From: CAZYTX01 sp964650485
GTDB lineage: Bacteria > RBG-13-61-14 > DATKZS01
Assembly (NCBI GenBank): GCA_964650485.1
Contig: CAZYTX010000002.1
Span: forward strand, 62,001-126,000
Length of the DNA stretch: 64,000 bases
Reading direction: 5' to 3'
Below, one piece after another: positions 49,200 through 58,354 of this stretch. A program made the position numbers and the translations under genes. The notes beneath the pieces are model-generated. The model had not been told where the DNA came from and made no database searches. It was given only the letters and a program-made list of their open reading frames with translations. Positions within the stretch are counted from its first letter, which is position 1. Every line of letters begins with the position of its first letter.

Positions 49200-50450
49200 T
49201 CACTGCTGTTGTTGTACTCCATCCGAGACTCTGCCCTTGTCCTGTTTCAGGACCCTGGCGGCCCCGTAAGACTGGATGAGCTCGTTCAAGTCGAGCATAT
49301 TGAAAGCGCCCTGGCCGGGCACGATTATGATCCTCTTTCCCTGCAGGGCCTTGCTCACCTCCAGGCCCACGTAGCTCTCTCCTCCCGGTCCCGAGAGCTC
49401 GCGGGTGATGGCCTCGATGCCTTTCGCGTTCTGGTTGAGCCTTGTCCTGGTGGCTTCGGCCTTGAGCTTCCTGGCGTCGAACTCGGCGTCGGCCTCCTGT
49501 GTGGCCTTCTGATACCTTCCCTTGGAGAGCTCGATCATGGAGTCGGCTTCTCCCTTTGCCTTGTAGACCTTGGTCTGCTTTTCCTGTATGGCCTTCCTCT
49601 GATAGGAGATGTACTCCTCCCGCTCCTCCTCGGCTATGCGCTTCTGGCTTAGCACGGCCTCGTAATCCGGATGTATGGCCACCGCGGGCGCGGAGAGCTT
49701 TACTATCCTTATGCCGAACTTTTCCAAGTCGTCATTGAGGTCGTGTATGGCCCCGTCTTTGAGCTTCTTTGCCGGGTTGCCCTGGGCGTCGTACTCGTAA
49801 ACCCCCTCGACCTGCTCCTTCCTGTCCTTGGCCCGGAGTATTGCCTTGGAGTCCAGCTCTCCCAGCCAGGAGCGGATGGTGCCCCGCACCATTGCGGAGA
49901 CCACTTTTTGGATCTTATCCACCGAGGTCCCCATCTTCTCCACCACCAGGTAGGCTTTGTCCGGGATTATCTGGAAGTCCACGGTAACGTCCACCCAGGC
50001 GTCGTTGCCGTCCGCGGTCTTCACCCGCACGCTCTGCTTGCCGGTCCTCTGCTGGTGCACCACTATCTGCACGCGCTCCGCCTTCTGTATCTCCTCCTCC
50101 ACCTGCTGCAACTGCTCTTCCGGCAGCTCCGGCTTTTTGGCCGCGGTCTCCTGCTTGAGCATCCTGGTTGACTTTGTGGGCGAGCCGCCCGCGGTCTTGA
50201 ACTCTATCTTTCCCCTCTCGCTCATGTCGAGCCTCATGTGCGTGCGGGGCAGCTTGTAGAAGGAGAACAATGCGGGCAGGTATCCGTGATACCCGGTGGT
50301 TTTGGGCGTTTTTTCCACCCTGTTCACCACCGGTATGTTGACCACCCTCACCCCGATCTCGTCGGAGTCCACCTTGGTGCACGCGCCCGCGCCGACCACG
50401 AGGGCCAGTGCAACCGCGGCCACGCCCAGTTTCTCTAATCTAGCTTCCAT
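49200..50450 (-). CDS. SPFH/band-7 domain protein, third of three (lipoprotein-like signal)
   Basis: 416 residues from ATG 50450. The N-terminus (AALALVVGAGACTKVDS, spanning a possible lipobox AGAC) suggests membrane attachment. A band-7 domain follows with VRVVNIPVV, a positively charged linker (EEIQKAERVQIVVHQQRTGK) and a coiled-coil flotillin-type region (SQKRIAEEEREEYISYQRKA, ADAEFDARKLKAEATRTR). It ends GESYVGLEVSKALQGKRIII then GQGAFNMLDLNE, echoing the C-terminus of its neighbour. It is the last of three tandem SPFH genes after nfeD. Confidence 0.78.
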   Translation of the reverse strand: MEARLEKLGVAAVALALVVGAGACTKVDSDEIGVRVVNIPVVNRVEKTPKTTGYHGYLPALFSFYKLPRTHMRLDMSERGKIEFKTAGGSPTKSTRMLKQETAAKKPELPEEQLQQVEEEIQKAERVQIVVHQQRTGKQSVRVKTADGNDAWVDVTVDFQIIPDKAYLVVEKMGTSVDKIQKVVSAMVRGTIRSWLGELDSKAILRAKDRKEQVEGVYEYDAQGNPAKKLKDGAIHDLNDDLEKFGIRIVKLSAPAVAIHPDYEAVLSQKRIAEEEREEYISYQRKAIQEKQTKVYKAKGEADSMIELSKGRYQKATQEADAEFDARKLKAEATRTRLNQNAKGIEAITRELSGPGGESYVGLEVSKALQGKRIIIVPGQGAFNMLDLNELIQSYGAARVLKQDKGRVSDGVQQQQ

Positions 50451-50471
50451 GTTCACACCCCGTCTCAATTG

Positions 50472-51518
50472 TCACGGCCTGATCTTTTCTACTGTGCTTT
50501 TCAGGTCCAGGGGGTTTATGCCCTCGGGACCGCCCGTGGGTATCACGATAAGCTCGATCCCCTGCAATGCCCTTGCGTACTCGAGGCCCACGTAGGTCTT
50601 GGCACCCTGTACCGCGAGGGCCTGGTTGATCCTTCCCTTGCCCTCGGCCTCGGCCTCCATGATGAGCTTGTCGCCCATGGCCTTTTTCTCGGTCATGTAC
50701 TTGTCCGCCCGGGCGTCTATCCTCCTCACCTCCGCGGTGCCTCTTGCCCGCTCGGCCTCGGCCGCGGCGTTGGCTTCCGCGACCAGGCTCTGCCACTCGG
50801 CCTTTGCTTCCGCGGTTCTCTTCAGGGCCTCCTCCATCTCCACCCTCTCGTCGGCAATGACCTTGCTGATAATGGATGCCTCGATATTGTCGCGGAACTT
50901 GAAGTCCCGGATGAGCACCTCGAATATCTGCACCCCCCGGGGCCCGAACTCGCGGTTCATCTCTTTCTTGGCCTCCTCCACCAGGACTTTCTTGCTGCGG
51001 CTGTAGAACTCAAAGGCCGTCTCTATCTGCCCGAGCCCGGCTTGCAGTATCTGCGGACACCTGATCTTTATGCCCTGCTCCAGTATGTCCGTGTTGTCCG
51101 AGTAGTGCTTTCTGAGTTCGGTGGCCATCTGTTTCTTTACGTGGTAGAGGATGGTGACGTCCACGTCTATCTCGTCCTGGTCCTTTGCCGTGCGCACCTT
51201 GAGCGGGGGCAGGTGGGGGCTGGATACGTCCTCGTATGACCTTGCCATCTCCATCCTCTGCAGCCTGGAGTCGTAGCGGTTGAACTGGTGCAGGTAGGGT
51301 ATGATGATGTTGTAGCCGGGGTTTAGTATGGCCACATCACCCTTCTTCACCAGCCCGGGCAGGGACAGGTTCCAGTAACGGAGCCCCACCTCCCAGGGCT
51401 CGACCCTTTTCAGGTTGAGGCCAAGGAGGACGACCGCCGCGGCGAGCAGTACAAAAAACAGTATGATATACCTGGCGCACCCGCCGCTCGCGGCTTTTGT
51501 CTCGCCTTGCTCTGCCAT
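50472..51518 (-). CDS. SPFH/band-7 domain protein, second of three
   Basis: 348 residues from ATG 51518 (AAGGAGAG upstream). One N-terminal helix (ARYIILFFVLLAAAVVLLGL) is followed by a band-7 domain (AILNPGYNIIIPYLHQFNRY, EIDVDVTILYHVKK) and an Ala/Glu-rich coiled coil (EANAAAEAERARGTAEVRR). The C-terminus KTYVGLEYARALQGIELIV closely matches the neighbour's YVGLEVSKALQGK, so the two are paralogues. Likely membrane scaffold proteins forming an oligomeric complex with the others. Confidence 0.8.
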   Translation of the reverse strand: MAEQGETKAASGGCARYIILFFVLLAAAVVLLGLNLKRVEPWEVGLRYWNLSLPGLVKKGDVAILNPGYNIIIPYLHQFNRYDSRLQRMEMARSYEDVSSPHLPPLKVRTAKDQDEIDVDVTILYHVKKQMATELRKHYSDNTDILEQGIKIRCPQILQAGLGQIETAFEFYSRSKKVLVEEAKKEMNREFGPRGVQIFEVLIRDFKFRDNIEASIISKVIADERVEMEEALKRTAEAKAEWQSLVAEANAAAEAERARGTAEVRRIDARADKYMTEKKAMGDKLIMEAEAEGKGRINQALAVQGAKTYVGLEYARALQGIELIVIPTGGPEGINPLDLKSTVEKIRP

Positions 51519-51541
51519 TTCACTCTCCTTGTTCTGATCTC

Positions 51542-52297
51542 TCAATCCTTATTTCCCATTAAAGGCTTGAAAAGCTCTATGGGCATGGGGAATATGGTTG
51601 TGGAGTTGTTCTCCGCGGCGATGTCGGTGAGCGTCTGCATGAACCTGAGCTGCAGGGCCATGGGTGACTTGGCCATCACGGTGGCTGCCTGCATGAGCTT
51701 CTCCGCGGCCTGCAGCTCTCCCTGGGCGTGTATGACCTTGGCCCGGCGCTCGCGCTCGGCCTCTGCCTGCCTGGCCATGGCCCGCTGCATCTCTGATGGC
51801 AGGTCCACGTGCTTTATCTCCACGTTGCTGACCTTTATTCCCCATGGATCGGTGTGGGTGTCAATTATCTCCTGCAGGTACTGGTTGATCTTCTCCCTCT
51901 GGGTGAGGATGGCGTCCAGGTCCGAGGTGCCCATCACCGCCCGCAGGGTGGTCTGGGCGAGCTGGCTGGTGGCGTAGAGGTAGTTCTCCACCTGGATGAT
52001 GGCCTTTAGCGGGTCCACCGGGCGGAAGTACACTACCGCGTTCACCTTCAGTGTCACGTTGTCCGAGGTGATGATGTCCTGGGGGGGCACGTCCATGACC
52101 ACGGTGCGCAGGTCCACCCTCTGCAGCCGGTCAACCATGGGTATGAGTATGATCAGCCCGGGTCCCTTGGGGCGGCTCAGCACCCTGCCCAGCCTGAAGA
52201 CCACGCCCCGCTCGTACTCGGGCAGGATGCGTATCATCATGGCCAGGAGAACCATTGCCGCGAAGATCAGAAGTCCTATGAAAGCCATTGCGCCCAT
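51542..52297 (-). CDS. Slipin/stomatin-like SPFH protein, first of three
   Basis: 251 residues (AAAGGAGG upstream of the ATG). A single N-terminal helix (FIGLLIFAAMVLLAMMIRI) precedes a classical stomatin domain: EYERGVVFRLGRV, GLIILIPMVDRLQRVDLRT, PPQDIITSDNVTLKVNAVVY and HVDLPSEMQRAMARQAEAER. It is a typical NfeD1b/stomatin partner: slipins are known substrates or partners of NfeD proteases. It lies 45 bp downstream of nfeD. Confidence 0.9.
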   Translation of the reverse strand: MGAMAFIGLLIFAAMVLLAMMIRILPEYERGVVFRLGRVLSRPKGPGLIILIPMVDRLQRVDLRTVVMDVPPQDIITSDNVTLKVNAVVYFRPVDPLKAIIQVENYLYATSQLAQTTLRAVMGTSDLDAILTQREKINQYLQEIIDTHTDPWGIKVSNVEIKHVDLPSEMQRAMARQAEAERERRAKVIHAQGELQAAEKLMQAATVMAKSPMALQLRFMQTLTDIAAENNSTTIFPMPIELFKPLMGNKD

Positions 52298-52342
52298 GTC
52301 AATCCTCCTTTATCGTGCGTGTTTGTATCCGCCACCTTTTAT

Positions 52343-53692
52343 TTATGTGTCAGCCTGGCCCGGTTGTCCGGCGCCGGATGTTTCCTGCTTCGCCTTTTCC
52401 ACCTTGCACACCAAGCTGTCCACAGACTTTACCACGACTTTCTCGCCCTTGGCAATGGGGGAGTCCGAGACCGCTTTCCAGTACTCGCCGTGCATGAATA
52501 TTTTGCCGCCCTCGGGATCAATGTCAGTGGCCGCGGTCGTCTTCACCCCGGCTAGCTCCTCGTGTCCGGTCATGACCTTGGCGCGGTGGGCCCGGAGCAC
52601 CGCGCCCCCGAAGATCAGTATCACCACCACCACGAAAGTAACTATCGCTCCTATCACGTACCACGACGGTGTCACGTTGGTCGCCTCCTCGGTATTGAAC
52701 AGCATCAAGGACCCCACCACGAAGCTTATGATGCCGGCTATGCTCAAGGCCCCGTAGCTGGTGATAAAGACCTCGGCCACCAGGAACACGAAGGCCAGGA
52801 ATATGAGCAGCAGCGCGATGTAGTTTATGTCCAGGGAAGGGGCCAGCAGGGCCACCAGTATGCAACCCGCGCCGATGACCGCGGGGAATATCATGCCCGG
52901 GTTCTTGAACTCGATGGCTATACCCAGACCACCCAGCAGAAGCAGCACCAGTATGACGTTGGGGTTGTTGATTATGTGCTGGAGCTTCTGGGGCGTGGTC
53001 ATGGTAAGCTCGGTCACCTGTGCATCCATGGTGTCGAGCATTATCGTGTCCCCGCCCTTCATGGTCACCACCCTCTGGTGAAGGAACTCGTTTGTGAGCT
53101 CATCCAGGTCGCCCACGACCCCGTCCACCACGTTCTTCTCCACCGCGTCTTTGGCGGTAATGGATGAGCTCTCGGTAACCGCCTTCTCGGCCCAGTCGGC
53201 GTTCCTGTTCCTGACCTCGGCTATTGACCTCACCCAGCCGGCGGTGTCCTTGGTGGCCTTCTCCATCATCACGTCTTCCTCGGGCACGGGCTCGTACTTG
53301 ACCCCGAAGGGCATCATCACCGGGTGGGCCGCGCCTATGTTGGTGCCGGGCGCCATCACCGCCACGTGTCCGGCAATGGTGATCATCATGCCTGCGGAGG
53401 TTGCCGAGGCCCCCCTGGGAGAGACGTAGACCACCACTGGCACGTCCGCGTCCAGGAATTCCTGGACGATCTCCTTGGTTGTCTTCAGCATGCCCCCGGG
53501 TGTATTGAGCTCGATGATGAGAGCCTGGGAGCCGGCCTTCTCCGCGGTATCTATGGAGGTGCTCACGAACCCTCCCACGCCCGGGTCAATGATCCCGGAG
53601 ATGCTGATATGGTGCACTGACTGGCCTGATGCACGACCGGCAACGAGTGCCGCAAGAAAAAACAGGACCGCGACCATACAAGCCCTTTTCAT
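52343..53692 (-). CDS. NfeD1b-type membrane serine protease
   Basis: 449 residues. A signal peptide precedes a ClpP-like domain (IIELNTPGGMLKTTKEIVQ, VVYVSPRGASATSAGMMITI with the catalytic Ser, ending about residue 230), then four or more membrane segments and a C-terminal OB-fold NfeD domain (GVKTTAATDIDPEGGKIFMH, GEKVVVKSVD). NfeD proteases cleave stomatin-like partners, which here follow directly. The stop of the upstream uracil-DNA glycosylase touches this start without a gap. Confidence 0.9.
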   Translation of the reverse strand: MKRACMVAVLFFLAALVAGRASGQSVHHISISGIIDPGVGGFVSTSIDTAEKAGSQALIIELNTPGGMLKTTKEIVQEFLDADVPVVVYVSPRGASATSAGMMITIAGHVAVMAPGTNIGAAHPVMMPFGVKYEPVPEEDVMMEKATKDTAGWVRSIAEVRNRNADWAEKAVTESSSITAKDAVEKNVVDGVVGDLDELTNEFLHQRVVTMKGGDTIMLDTMDAQVTELTMTTPQKLQHIINNPNVILVLLLLGGLGIAIEFKNPGMIFPAVIGAGCILVALLAPSLDINYIALLLIFLAFVFLVAEVFITSYGALSIAGIISFVVGSLMLFNTEEATNVTPSWYVIGAIVTFVVVVILIFGGAVLRAHRAKVMTGHEELAGVKTTAATDIDPEGGKIFMHGEYWKAVSDSPIAKGEKVVVKSVDSLVCKVEKAKQETSGAGQPGQADT

Positions 53693-54445
53693 TCAGCTCC
53701 TCCCGGAACCTTCCACCGGTATTCCGAGCCTCTCCATCACTTTCTTTATGTCCTCCCACACCTCGCGCTTGGACTTGGGGTTGTAGATGAGATACGCGGG
53801 ATGATATGTGGGCATGACCGGCACCCCTTTGAACTCGTGCCACTGTCCCCGCAGCCTGGTTATGGGAATCTCGGCGCCGGTGAGGAAATGCGCCGCCACC
53901 TTGCCGAGAGCCACTATCACCTTGGGCCTTATGGCCTCCACCTGCGCTATCAGATAAGGGGAGCAGGCCTCGATCTCCTCCCGGGCGGGGTCGCGGTTGT
54001 CGGGCGGCCTGCATTTCACCACGTTGGTTATGTACACCTCGCTGCGCTTCATCCTCATGCCCTTCTCGATGATGTCGGTCAACAGCTTGCCCGCGGCCCC
54101 CACAAAGGGAATGCCCTGGGCGTCCTCGTCCGCGCCGGGGGCCTCTCCCACGAACATGACCCTGGCGTAGGGGTCCCCGTCGCCGAACACGATATTGGTC
54201 CTGCCCTTGCAAAGGCCGCACCTTTCGCAGTCCGCAAGCTCCTCCTTGATCTCGCGCAGGGCCTGGGCAGGGTTCTTCCTCTTCCTGCCGGTCTTTTCGG
54301 ACGCGGACCGGCGGGCCTTTTGCAGATGCGCCCGGTCAATGCCATAAAGGCCGTGGCCGGAAAGGTAGTCGAGCTGCTCTCTCATGGCCCTTGCAAGCTC
54401 CGCGGCGCGTTGCGAGATTATTTTTACTCTGTCGGCTTCACCCAT
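53693..54445 (-). CDS. udg: Type 4 uracil-DNA glycosylase (Fe-S)
   Basis: 250 residues. N-terminal about 60 residues are charged. The UDG core has DCERCGLC (two of the four Cys Fe-S ligands), NVVKCRPPDNRDP with another Cys and ACSP with the fourth, FVGEAPGADEDAQGIPF (active site), and MPTYHPAYLI. It removes uracil from DNA. It is likely the first gene of the operon with nfeD and the SPFH genes; no functional connection is obvious. Confidence 0.93.
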   Translation of the reverse strand: MGEADRVKIISQRAAELARAMREQLDYLSGHGLYGIDRAHLQKARRSASEKTGRKRKNPAQALREIKEELADCERCGLCKGRTNIVFGDGDPYARVMFVGEAPGADEDAQGIPFVGAAGKLLTDIIEKGMRMKRSEVYITNVVKCRPPDNRDPAREEIEACSPYLIAQVEAIRPKVIVALGKVAAHFLTGAEIPITRLRGQWHEFKGVPVMPTYHPAYLIYNPKSKREVWEDIKKVMERLGIPVEGSGRS

Positions 54446-54585
54446 GAAAATACAGCTCCTAAAAAAATCGAGATGCCGCTTGAAACCAAAGGTTTTTAGA
54501 GTTATAGTCTAACCGCAGTAGCCGGCAAGATTCAAGCTTTTTTCGCCTCCGGTCCGGCCGGTCCGCTTTTTTAGGCTCCAGTTCA

Positions 54586-54594
54586 TGCTACAAT
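54586..54594 (+). promoter_or_regulatory. Extended -10 promoter element upstream of the phospholipase-like gene
   Basis: TGCTACAAT (54586-54594) is an extended -10 (TGn plus TACAAT), about 28 bp before the ATG at 54622. No good -35 is visible. A GC-rich run followed by TTTTTT is just upstream. Confidence 0.35.
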
Positions 54595-54621
54595 CTTTAT
54601 AAGAAGGTAAGTAAGAAAAAA

Positions 54622-55539
54622 ATGATTTCCAGGCTTTTAAAGACGGTTTTTTGGACGGGGTGGATACTCGCGGCCATCCTGATCTGGTCAAAGCCCGCCC
54701 TTGCCTGGGGCGGCGGCGCTCACATAGACGCCTCCCTCTTCCTGCTGGAGAACCTGGTCCTTCTGGCTCCTTTTGCCCGCAGGATCATATCATCTCACCC
54801 CCTGGCTTTTATCTACGGCTCCATTGTCCCGGACGTGGTGGTGGGCAAGAGGTACATGCGCTCCGCGGAGAGCAACCACACCTGGGAGACGGGCTTCAAC
54901 ATCCTCGAGTCTGCGAGAAGCCGTCGGGAGGAGTCTTTTGCCATGGGCTACCTTTCACACCTTGCAGCGGACACGGTCGCTCACAACCAGTTCATACCCG
55001 ACCGGCTGCTGGGCCAGTTCGCAAGGCGCCGGCGGGGTCACTCCACCCAGGAGCTGTTCTTCGACGCCGCGCTCGAAGACAACGTGTGGAAAGTGGCAAA
55101 GAGGCTGGAGCTCTCCTCTTTCAAGGAGTGCGACCTTCTTCTGAACCGTCACATAATAAAGACTCCCCTTCCGCAGGCCATGAACTGGAGGTTATTCAGG
55201 AGCAGCATGCTGGTTTTGAAGATGGGAGCGTGGGAGAGGTTCATAAGACTTGTCCGTGTGCTTTACAAGCACGAGCTTGACAGCTTCACCGCGGCCCCCT
55301 ACTTGACCAGCATCCGCAAGGCGGTCTTTGAATTCGTGAACGACCCGCATTCCGCTCCCTGCCTTGACCACTGTCCCCGTGGGGGCGAGGTGCTGGAGCA
55401 GGCCGAGACCCTGAAGGCGGCCATGAAGATGATGAAAAAGAAGGCCCTGCTGCCGCCCGAGAAGTACCACTCCCTGGTCTACACCTTCCAGCAGTGGCGG
55501 CAGGAAGCTGTCATCCTGCGGGAAAAGGTCTCGACTTGA
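54622..55539 (+). CDS. Zinc-dependent phospholipase C-like protein
   Basis: 305 residues. A signal peptide (MISRLLKTVFWTGWILAAI) ends near ALAWGGGAH, with the AWGGGAH motif giving the N-terminal Trp and His ligand typical of the Zn_dep_PLPC/S1-P1 family. Other ligands: IYGSIVPDVVVGK, HTWETGFNILESAR and FAMGYLSHLAADTVAHNQ (H-L-x-x-D-x-x-H). It likely cleaves phospholipids or nucleic acids in the periplasm. It is alone on its strand until the SGNH protein 46 bp downstream. Confidence 0.82.
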   Translation: MISRLLKTVFWTGWILAAILIWSKPALAWGGGAHIDASLFLLENLVLLAPFARRIISSHPLAFIYGSIVPDVVVGKRYMRSAESNHTWETGFNILESARSRREESFAMGYLSHLAADTVAHNQFIPDRLLGQFARRRRGHSTQELFFDAALEDNVWKVAKRLELSSFKECDLLLNRHIIKTPLPQAMNWRLFRSSMLVLKMGAWERFIRLVRVLYKHELDSFTAAPYLTSIRKAVFEFVNDPHSAPCLDHCPRGGEVLEQAETLKAAMKMMKKKALLPPEKYHSLVYTFQQWRQEAVILREKVST

Positions 55540-55568
55540 CCTGTATTGCTCCGCCCTTCACCCGGAAG

Positions 55569-55586
55569 TAGTATCATGAGATACTA
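55569..55586 (+). promoter_or_regulatory. Short palindrome over the start of the SGNH/TPR gene
   Basis: TAGTATC (55569-55575) and GATACTA (55580-55586) are exact inverses, with loop ATGA. The last A is the first base of ATG 55586. It could hide the start or be an operator, but may be chance. Confidence 0.25.
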
Positions 55587-57844
55587 TGGGTGCAAAACCC
55601 ATGCGAAAAGCCGTAAAAGCTTCCGGGCTCACGCGCCGGAGGAAGGTTCTATACACCCTTGCCGTGCTCGCGCTTGCCGCTCTTGTGATCGAGTCCTGTT
55701 TATATGTCCTGGGCCTTTTCCCGCCGGACAGTCCTTTTGCCTTGTCCGTTGACGAGCACGGCAGGCAGGTTGTGGCCTACAACTGGAATAGAATCCAGCC
55801 GGCCTTCCACCCCCAAAAGCCCCCGGGCAGGAAAAGGATCGTGATAGCCGGGGGAAGCACGGCCATGGGCTTTCCCTTCCACCCCCGCTCGAGCTTTGCA
55901 AAAAGGCTCGAGGCCATGCTCTCCCGCTCTCTTTCCGGCGCGGACATCGAGGTCATAAACCTTGCCAGGGAGGGCATGAGCAGCCGTGACGTGAAGCTGG
56001 TGCTGGAGCGGGCAATGGAGTACCAGCCTGACCTGGCCCTTGTCTACACTGGTCACAACGAGTTCATCTCCCTCCCCTCCCCTCCCCTGCCGTATTCTTT
56101 TCTGAATGTACTGGAAAGCTTCAGGCTGGGCCGGGCCCTGGCCCGGGGGATCAAGGTCCTGGCCGGCGCCGGGGCCCTGGCGGTGATGAAGGCATGGGAG
56201 AGGGACCCGGACGCGCCGGTCGAGCTCCCGGCCCCCGAGCGGGTGTCCGGGGATGATTACCAGAGGGTGGTCCGCGATTTCGTCTCCAGCCTGGAGGGTA
56301 TAATAGCTACTTGCAGGTCGAACAACGTACAGACGGTGCTGTGCACAGCCGCCTCCAACCTGGCCGGGTGGCCGCCGGAGCAGCGGGCCGCCCCCCCGGG
56401 CATGAGCCAGAAGAAACTGCAGTTTGTCCGGGAAAAGCTTGAAAAGGCTGAGGGGCTTTTAAACAAAGGCTCACTCTCAGAGGCCATGGAGCTTACAAAG
56501 TCAGCCCGGCAGGAGGCCCCTGGTTATGCCCCGGTTTTTTTCATGCGGGCAATGATAAAGGCTGAAGCCGGGAAAAATGGCGATAAAGAGTTAAAAAAAG
56601 ACGCTCTTTGGGACTTTAAAAAGGCCCTGGCCCTGGAGGCAAAGACAGTGGTCACGCACCGGGCTCCCCCGGACATAAACGCCGTGGTCCGCGAGACTGC
56701 GCGCAGCAAGGGTGCATGGCTCATGGACACTGTCTTGCTGTTCGAGAGGAACTCGCGGCCCCCTGGGTTCGAGTGGTTCATGGACCACTGCCACCCGGGC
56801 CTGGAAGGCCAGCAAATAATAGCTCACGCATTGTACGAGCTGCTGAAGGAAAAAGGGTGGCCCAGGCCCGGAGATGAATGGAAGGAGGCCCGGGAATGGG
56901 ATGAACAGGCTTTCAGGAACGCGCAGGGAATTGACCGCGAGTTCCTTCACAAGGTGCATCTCAGAACGGGGATATTCCTGGGCCTGCAAAAGGAGTTGCC
57001 GGAAAAGTCCCGGGCAACCATGAACACCCTGGAAAAGGCGCGCGAGAACGACCCGCACGATCCCCTGCCCCAAATGGTGCAGGCAGCGGTGGCCCTGCAT
57101 CACCAAGATGCCGGCAAGGCCGGGAACATTCTATCCGCCCTTTACAAAAGCGACGCTGACAAGGCGGCAAAGGCCATGGACCGGTACTTTACAAGCGCCC
57201 TGGACCTGCGCCAGGGCGTGTTCATGATGAGGCCGGGGGAGCCGGGCGCGCCGCCCTTGCGGGGCCTCATGAAGAGCGGTCTGTTCAAGGGCGGGGAGGC
57301 GGGTGCAGGGTCTTCCGGGGCCGGCCCGGGCCTGGAGCGCTACAGCGTTTTCCTGGACCTTGAGAGCGGGGGCGAGGACATAAGCGACTTTTTGAGTGAA
57401 AGGCTGGATGAGCTTTCGAGGAGTGGGGCAGGGGAGAGGAGAGAGCTTTTTGATGCCCAAAAGGGTGTGCTCATGGATGCAGGTCCCGGGGCGAGACTGG
57501 AGGAGGTTTCCGAGGCGGGGACCTACAACATAGAAGGTGCAGGAGCTTTTTTATCTTCGGGCAGGCTGGAGCTCGATCCTCTGGCGTACCTGGAACTGAG
57601 GATTCGCTGTGAGAGGACCGGGTCCGAGGCCGGCCCGGTGAGGGTCACCTGGAACTACACACCTTGGCGGAGAGGGGATATCAAGAGCGCGGGAGCAGAG
57701 GTGAAATGCGGGGGCGGAGAGGCTTTCACGTTGCATCTTGCCGGCATGCCTCGCTGGGTGATCGGGTCCAGGGTGTTTGAGATAAGGGCATATCCTGGCC
57801 TTTACAGGGGGTCATTTGAGCTGTACTGGTTTGAGCTGGAATGA
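55586..57844 (+). CDS. SGNH-hydrolase-like protein with TPR-like insert
   Basis: 752 residues, N-terminal membrane anchor (VLYTLAVLALAALVIESCLY). The SGNH blocks are split: IVIAGGSTAMGFPFHPRSS (block I Ser), INLAREGMSS (block II Gly), VYTGHNEFIS (block III Asn) and, some 230 residues later, FMDHCHPGLEGQQII (block V Asp/His). A helical TPR-like insert sits between them (LEKAEGLLNKGSLSEAMEL, WDFKKALALEAKT). A C-terminal domain of about 200 residues has no recognised fold. It may acylate or deacylate an envelope polymer. ATG 55586 versus 55601 is uncertain. Confidence 0.72.
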   Translation: MGAKPMRKAVKASGLTRRRKVLYTLAVLALAALVIESCLYVLGLFPPDSPFALSVDEHGRQVVAYNWNRIQPAFHPQKPPGRKRIVIAGGSTAMGFPFHPRSSFAKRLEAMLSRSLSGADIEVINLAREGMSSRDVKLVLERAMEYQPDLALVYTGHNEFISLPSPPLPYSFLNVLESFRLGRALARGIKVLAGAGALAVMKAWERDPDAPVELPAPERVSGDDYQRVVRDFVSSLEGIIATCRSNNVQTVLCTAASNLAGWPPEQRAAPPGMSQKKLQFVREKLEKAEGLLNKGSLSEAMELTKSARQEAPGYAPVFFMRAMIKAEAGKNGDKELKKDALWDFKKALALEAKTVVTHRAPPDINAVVRETARSKGAWLMDTVLLFERNSRPPGFEWFMDHCHPGLEGQQIIAHALYELLKEKGWPRPGDEWKEAREWDEQAFRNAQGIDREFLHKVHLRTGIFLGLQKELPEKSRATMNTLEKARENDPHDPLPQMVQAAVALHHQDAGKAGNILSALYKSDADKAAKAMDRYFTSALDLRQGVFMMRPGEPGAPPLRGLMKSGLFKGGEAGAGSSGAGPGLERYSVFLDLESGGEDISDFLSERLDELSRSGAGERRELFDAQKGVLMDAGPGARLEEVSEAGTYNIEGAGAFLSSGRLELDPLAYLELRIRCERTGSEAGPVRVTWNYTPWRRGDIKSAGAEVKCGGGEAFTLHLAGMPRWVIGSRVFEIRAYPGLYRGSFELYWFELE

Positions 57845-57877
57845 GTTAGGCAAGCCATTGGCAAGGAGGTTTAAAAG

Positions 57878-58336
57878 GTGCCGCGTGTATTTAAAAATGT
57901 TTCAGAGTTAAAGGACCTTGCGGGCAATGAGGTCGGGGTGAGCGACTGGCGCGAGGTGACCCAGGAGCAGGTTGACCTTTTCGCCAAGGCCACCGGGGAC
58001 CACCAGTGGATACACACTGACCCGGAGCGCGCGAAAAGCGAGTCCCCCTACGGCCGCACCATAGCCCACGGCTACTTCACCCTGAGCCTTGCGCCCATGC
58101 TCCGGGCCGAGGTGGTGGATATAAAGAACAAGAAGATGACCATCAACTACGGCATGGACAGATTAAGGTTCCCGGCGCCCCTGCCGGTTGGCGGGAAGGT
58201 GCGGCTCCGGGTCAGGCTCGACTCGACCGAGGACATCGAGGGCGGGATAAAGACCTTCTGGACCATGACCTTCGAGGTCGCGGGCCAACAAAAGCCGGCA
58301 TGCGTGGCACGGGCAATATACCTTTACATGGAGTAG
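57878..58336 (+). CDS. MaoC-like (R)-specific enoyl-CoA hydratase
   Basis: 152 residues from GTG 57878, with CAAGGAGGT upstream. The hydratase-2 motif is clear: LFAKATGDHQWIHTDPERAK, catalytic Asp/His, and RTIAHGYFTLSL. Single-domain enzymes of this type hydrate short-chain enoyl-CoA to 3R-hydroxyacyl-CoA, e.g. in polyester or fatty-acid pathways. Convergent with rodA. Confidence 0.9.
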   Translation: MPRVFKNVSELKDLAGNEVGVSDWREVTQEQVDLFAKATGDHQWIHTDPERAKSESPYGRTIAHGYFTLSLAPMLRAEVVDIKNKKMTINYGMDRLRFPAPLPVGGKVRLRVRLDSTEDIEGGIKTFWTMTFEVAGQQKPACVARAIYLYME

Positions 58337-58354
58337 GTCCGTGCAACGCTGAAC

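Noticed and set aside
54541..54580. Rho-independent terminator at the GC-rich run before TTTTTT
   Set aside because: The GC-rich run (TCCGGTCCGGCCGGTCC) forms only a 4-bp stem, and there is no plus-strand gene upstream that needs it.
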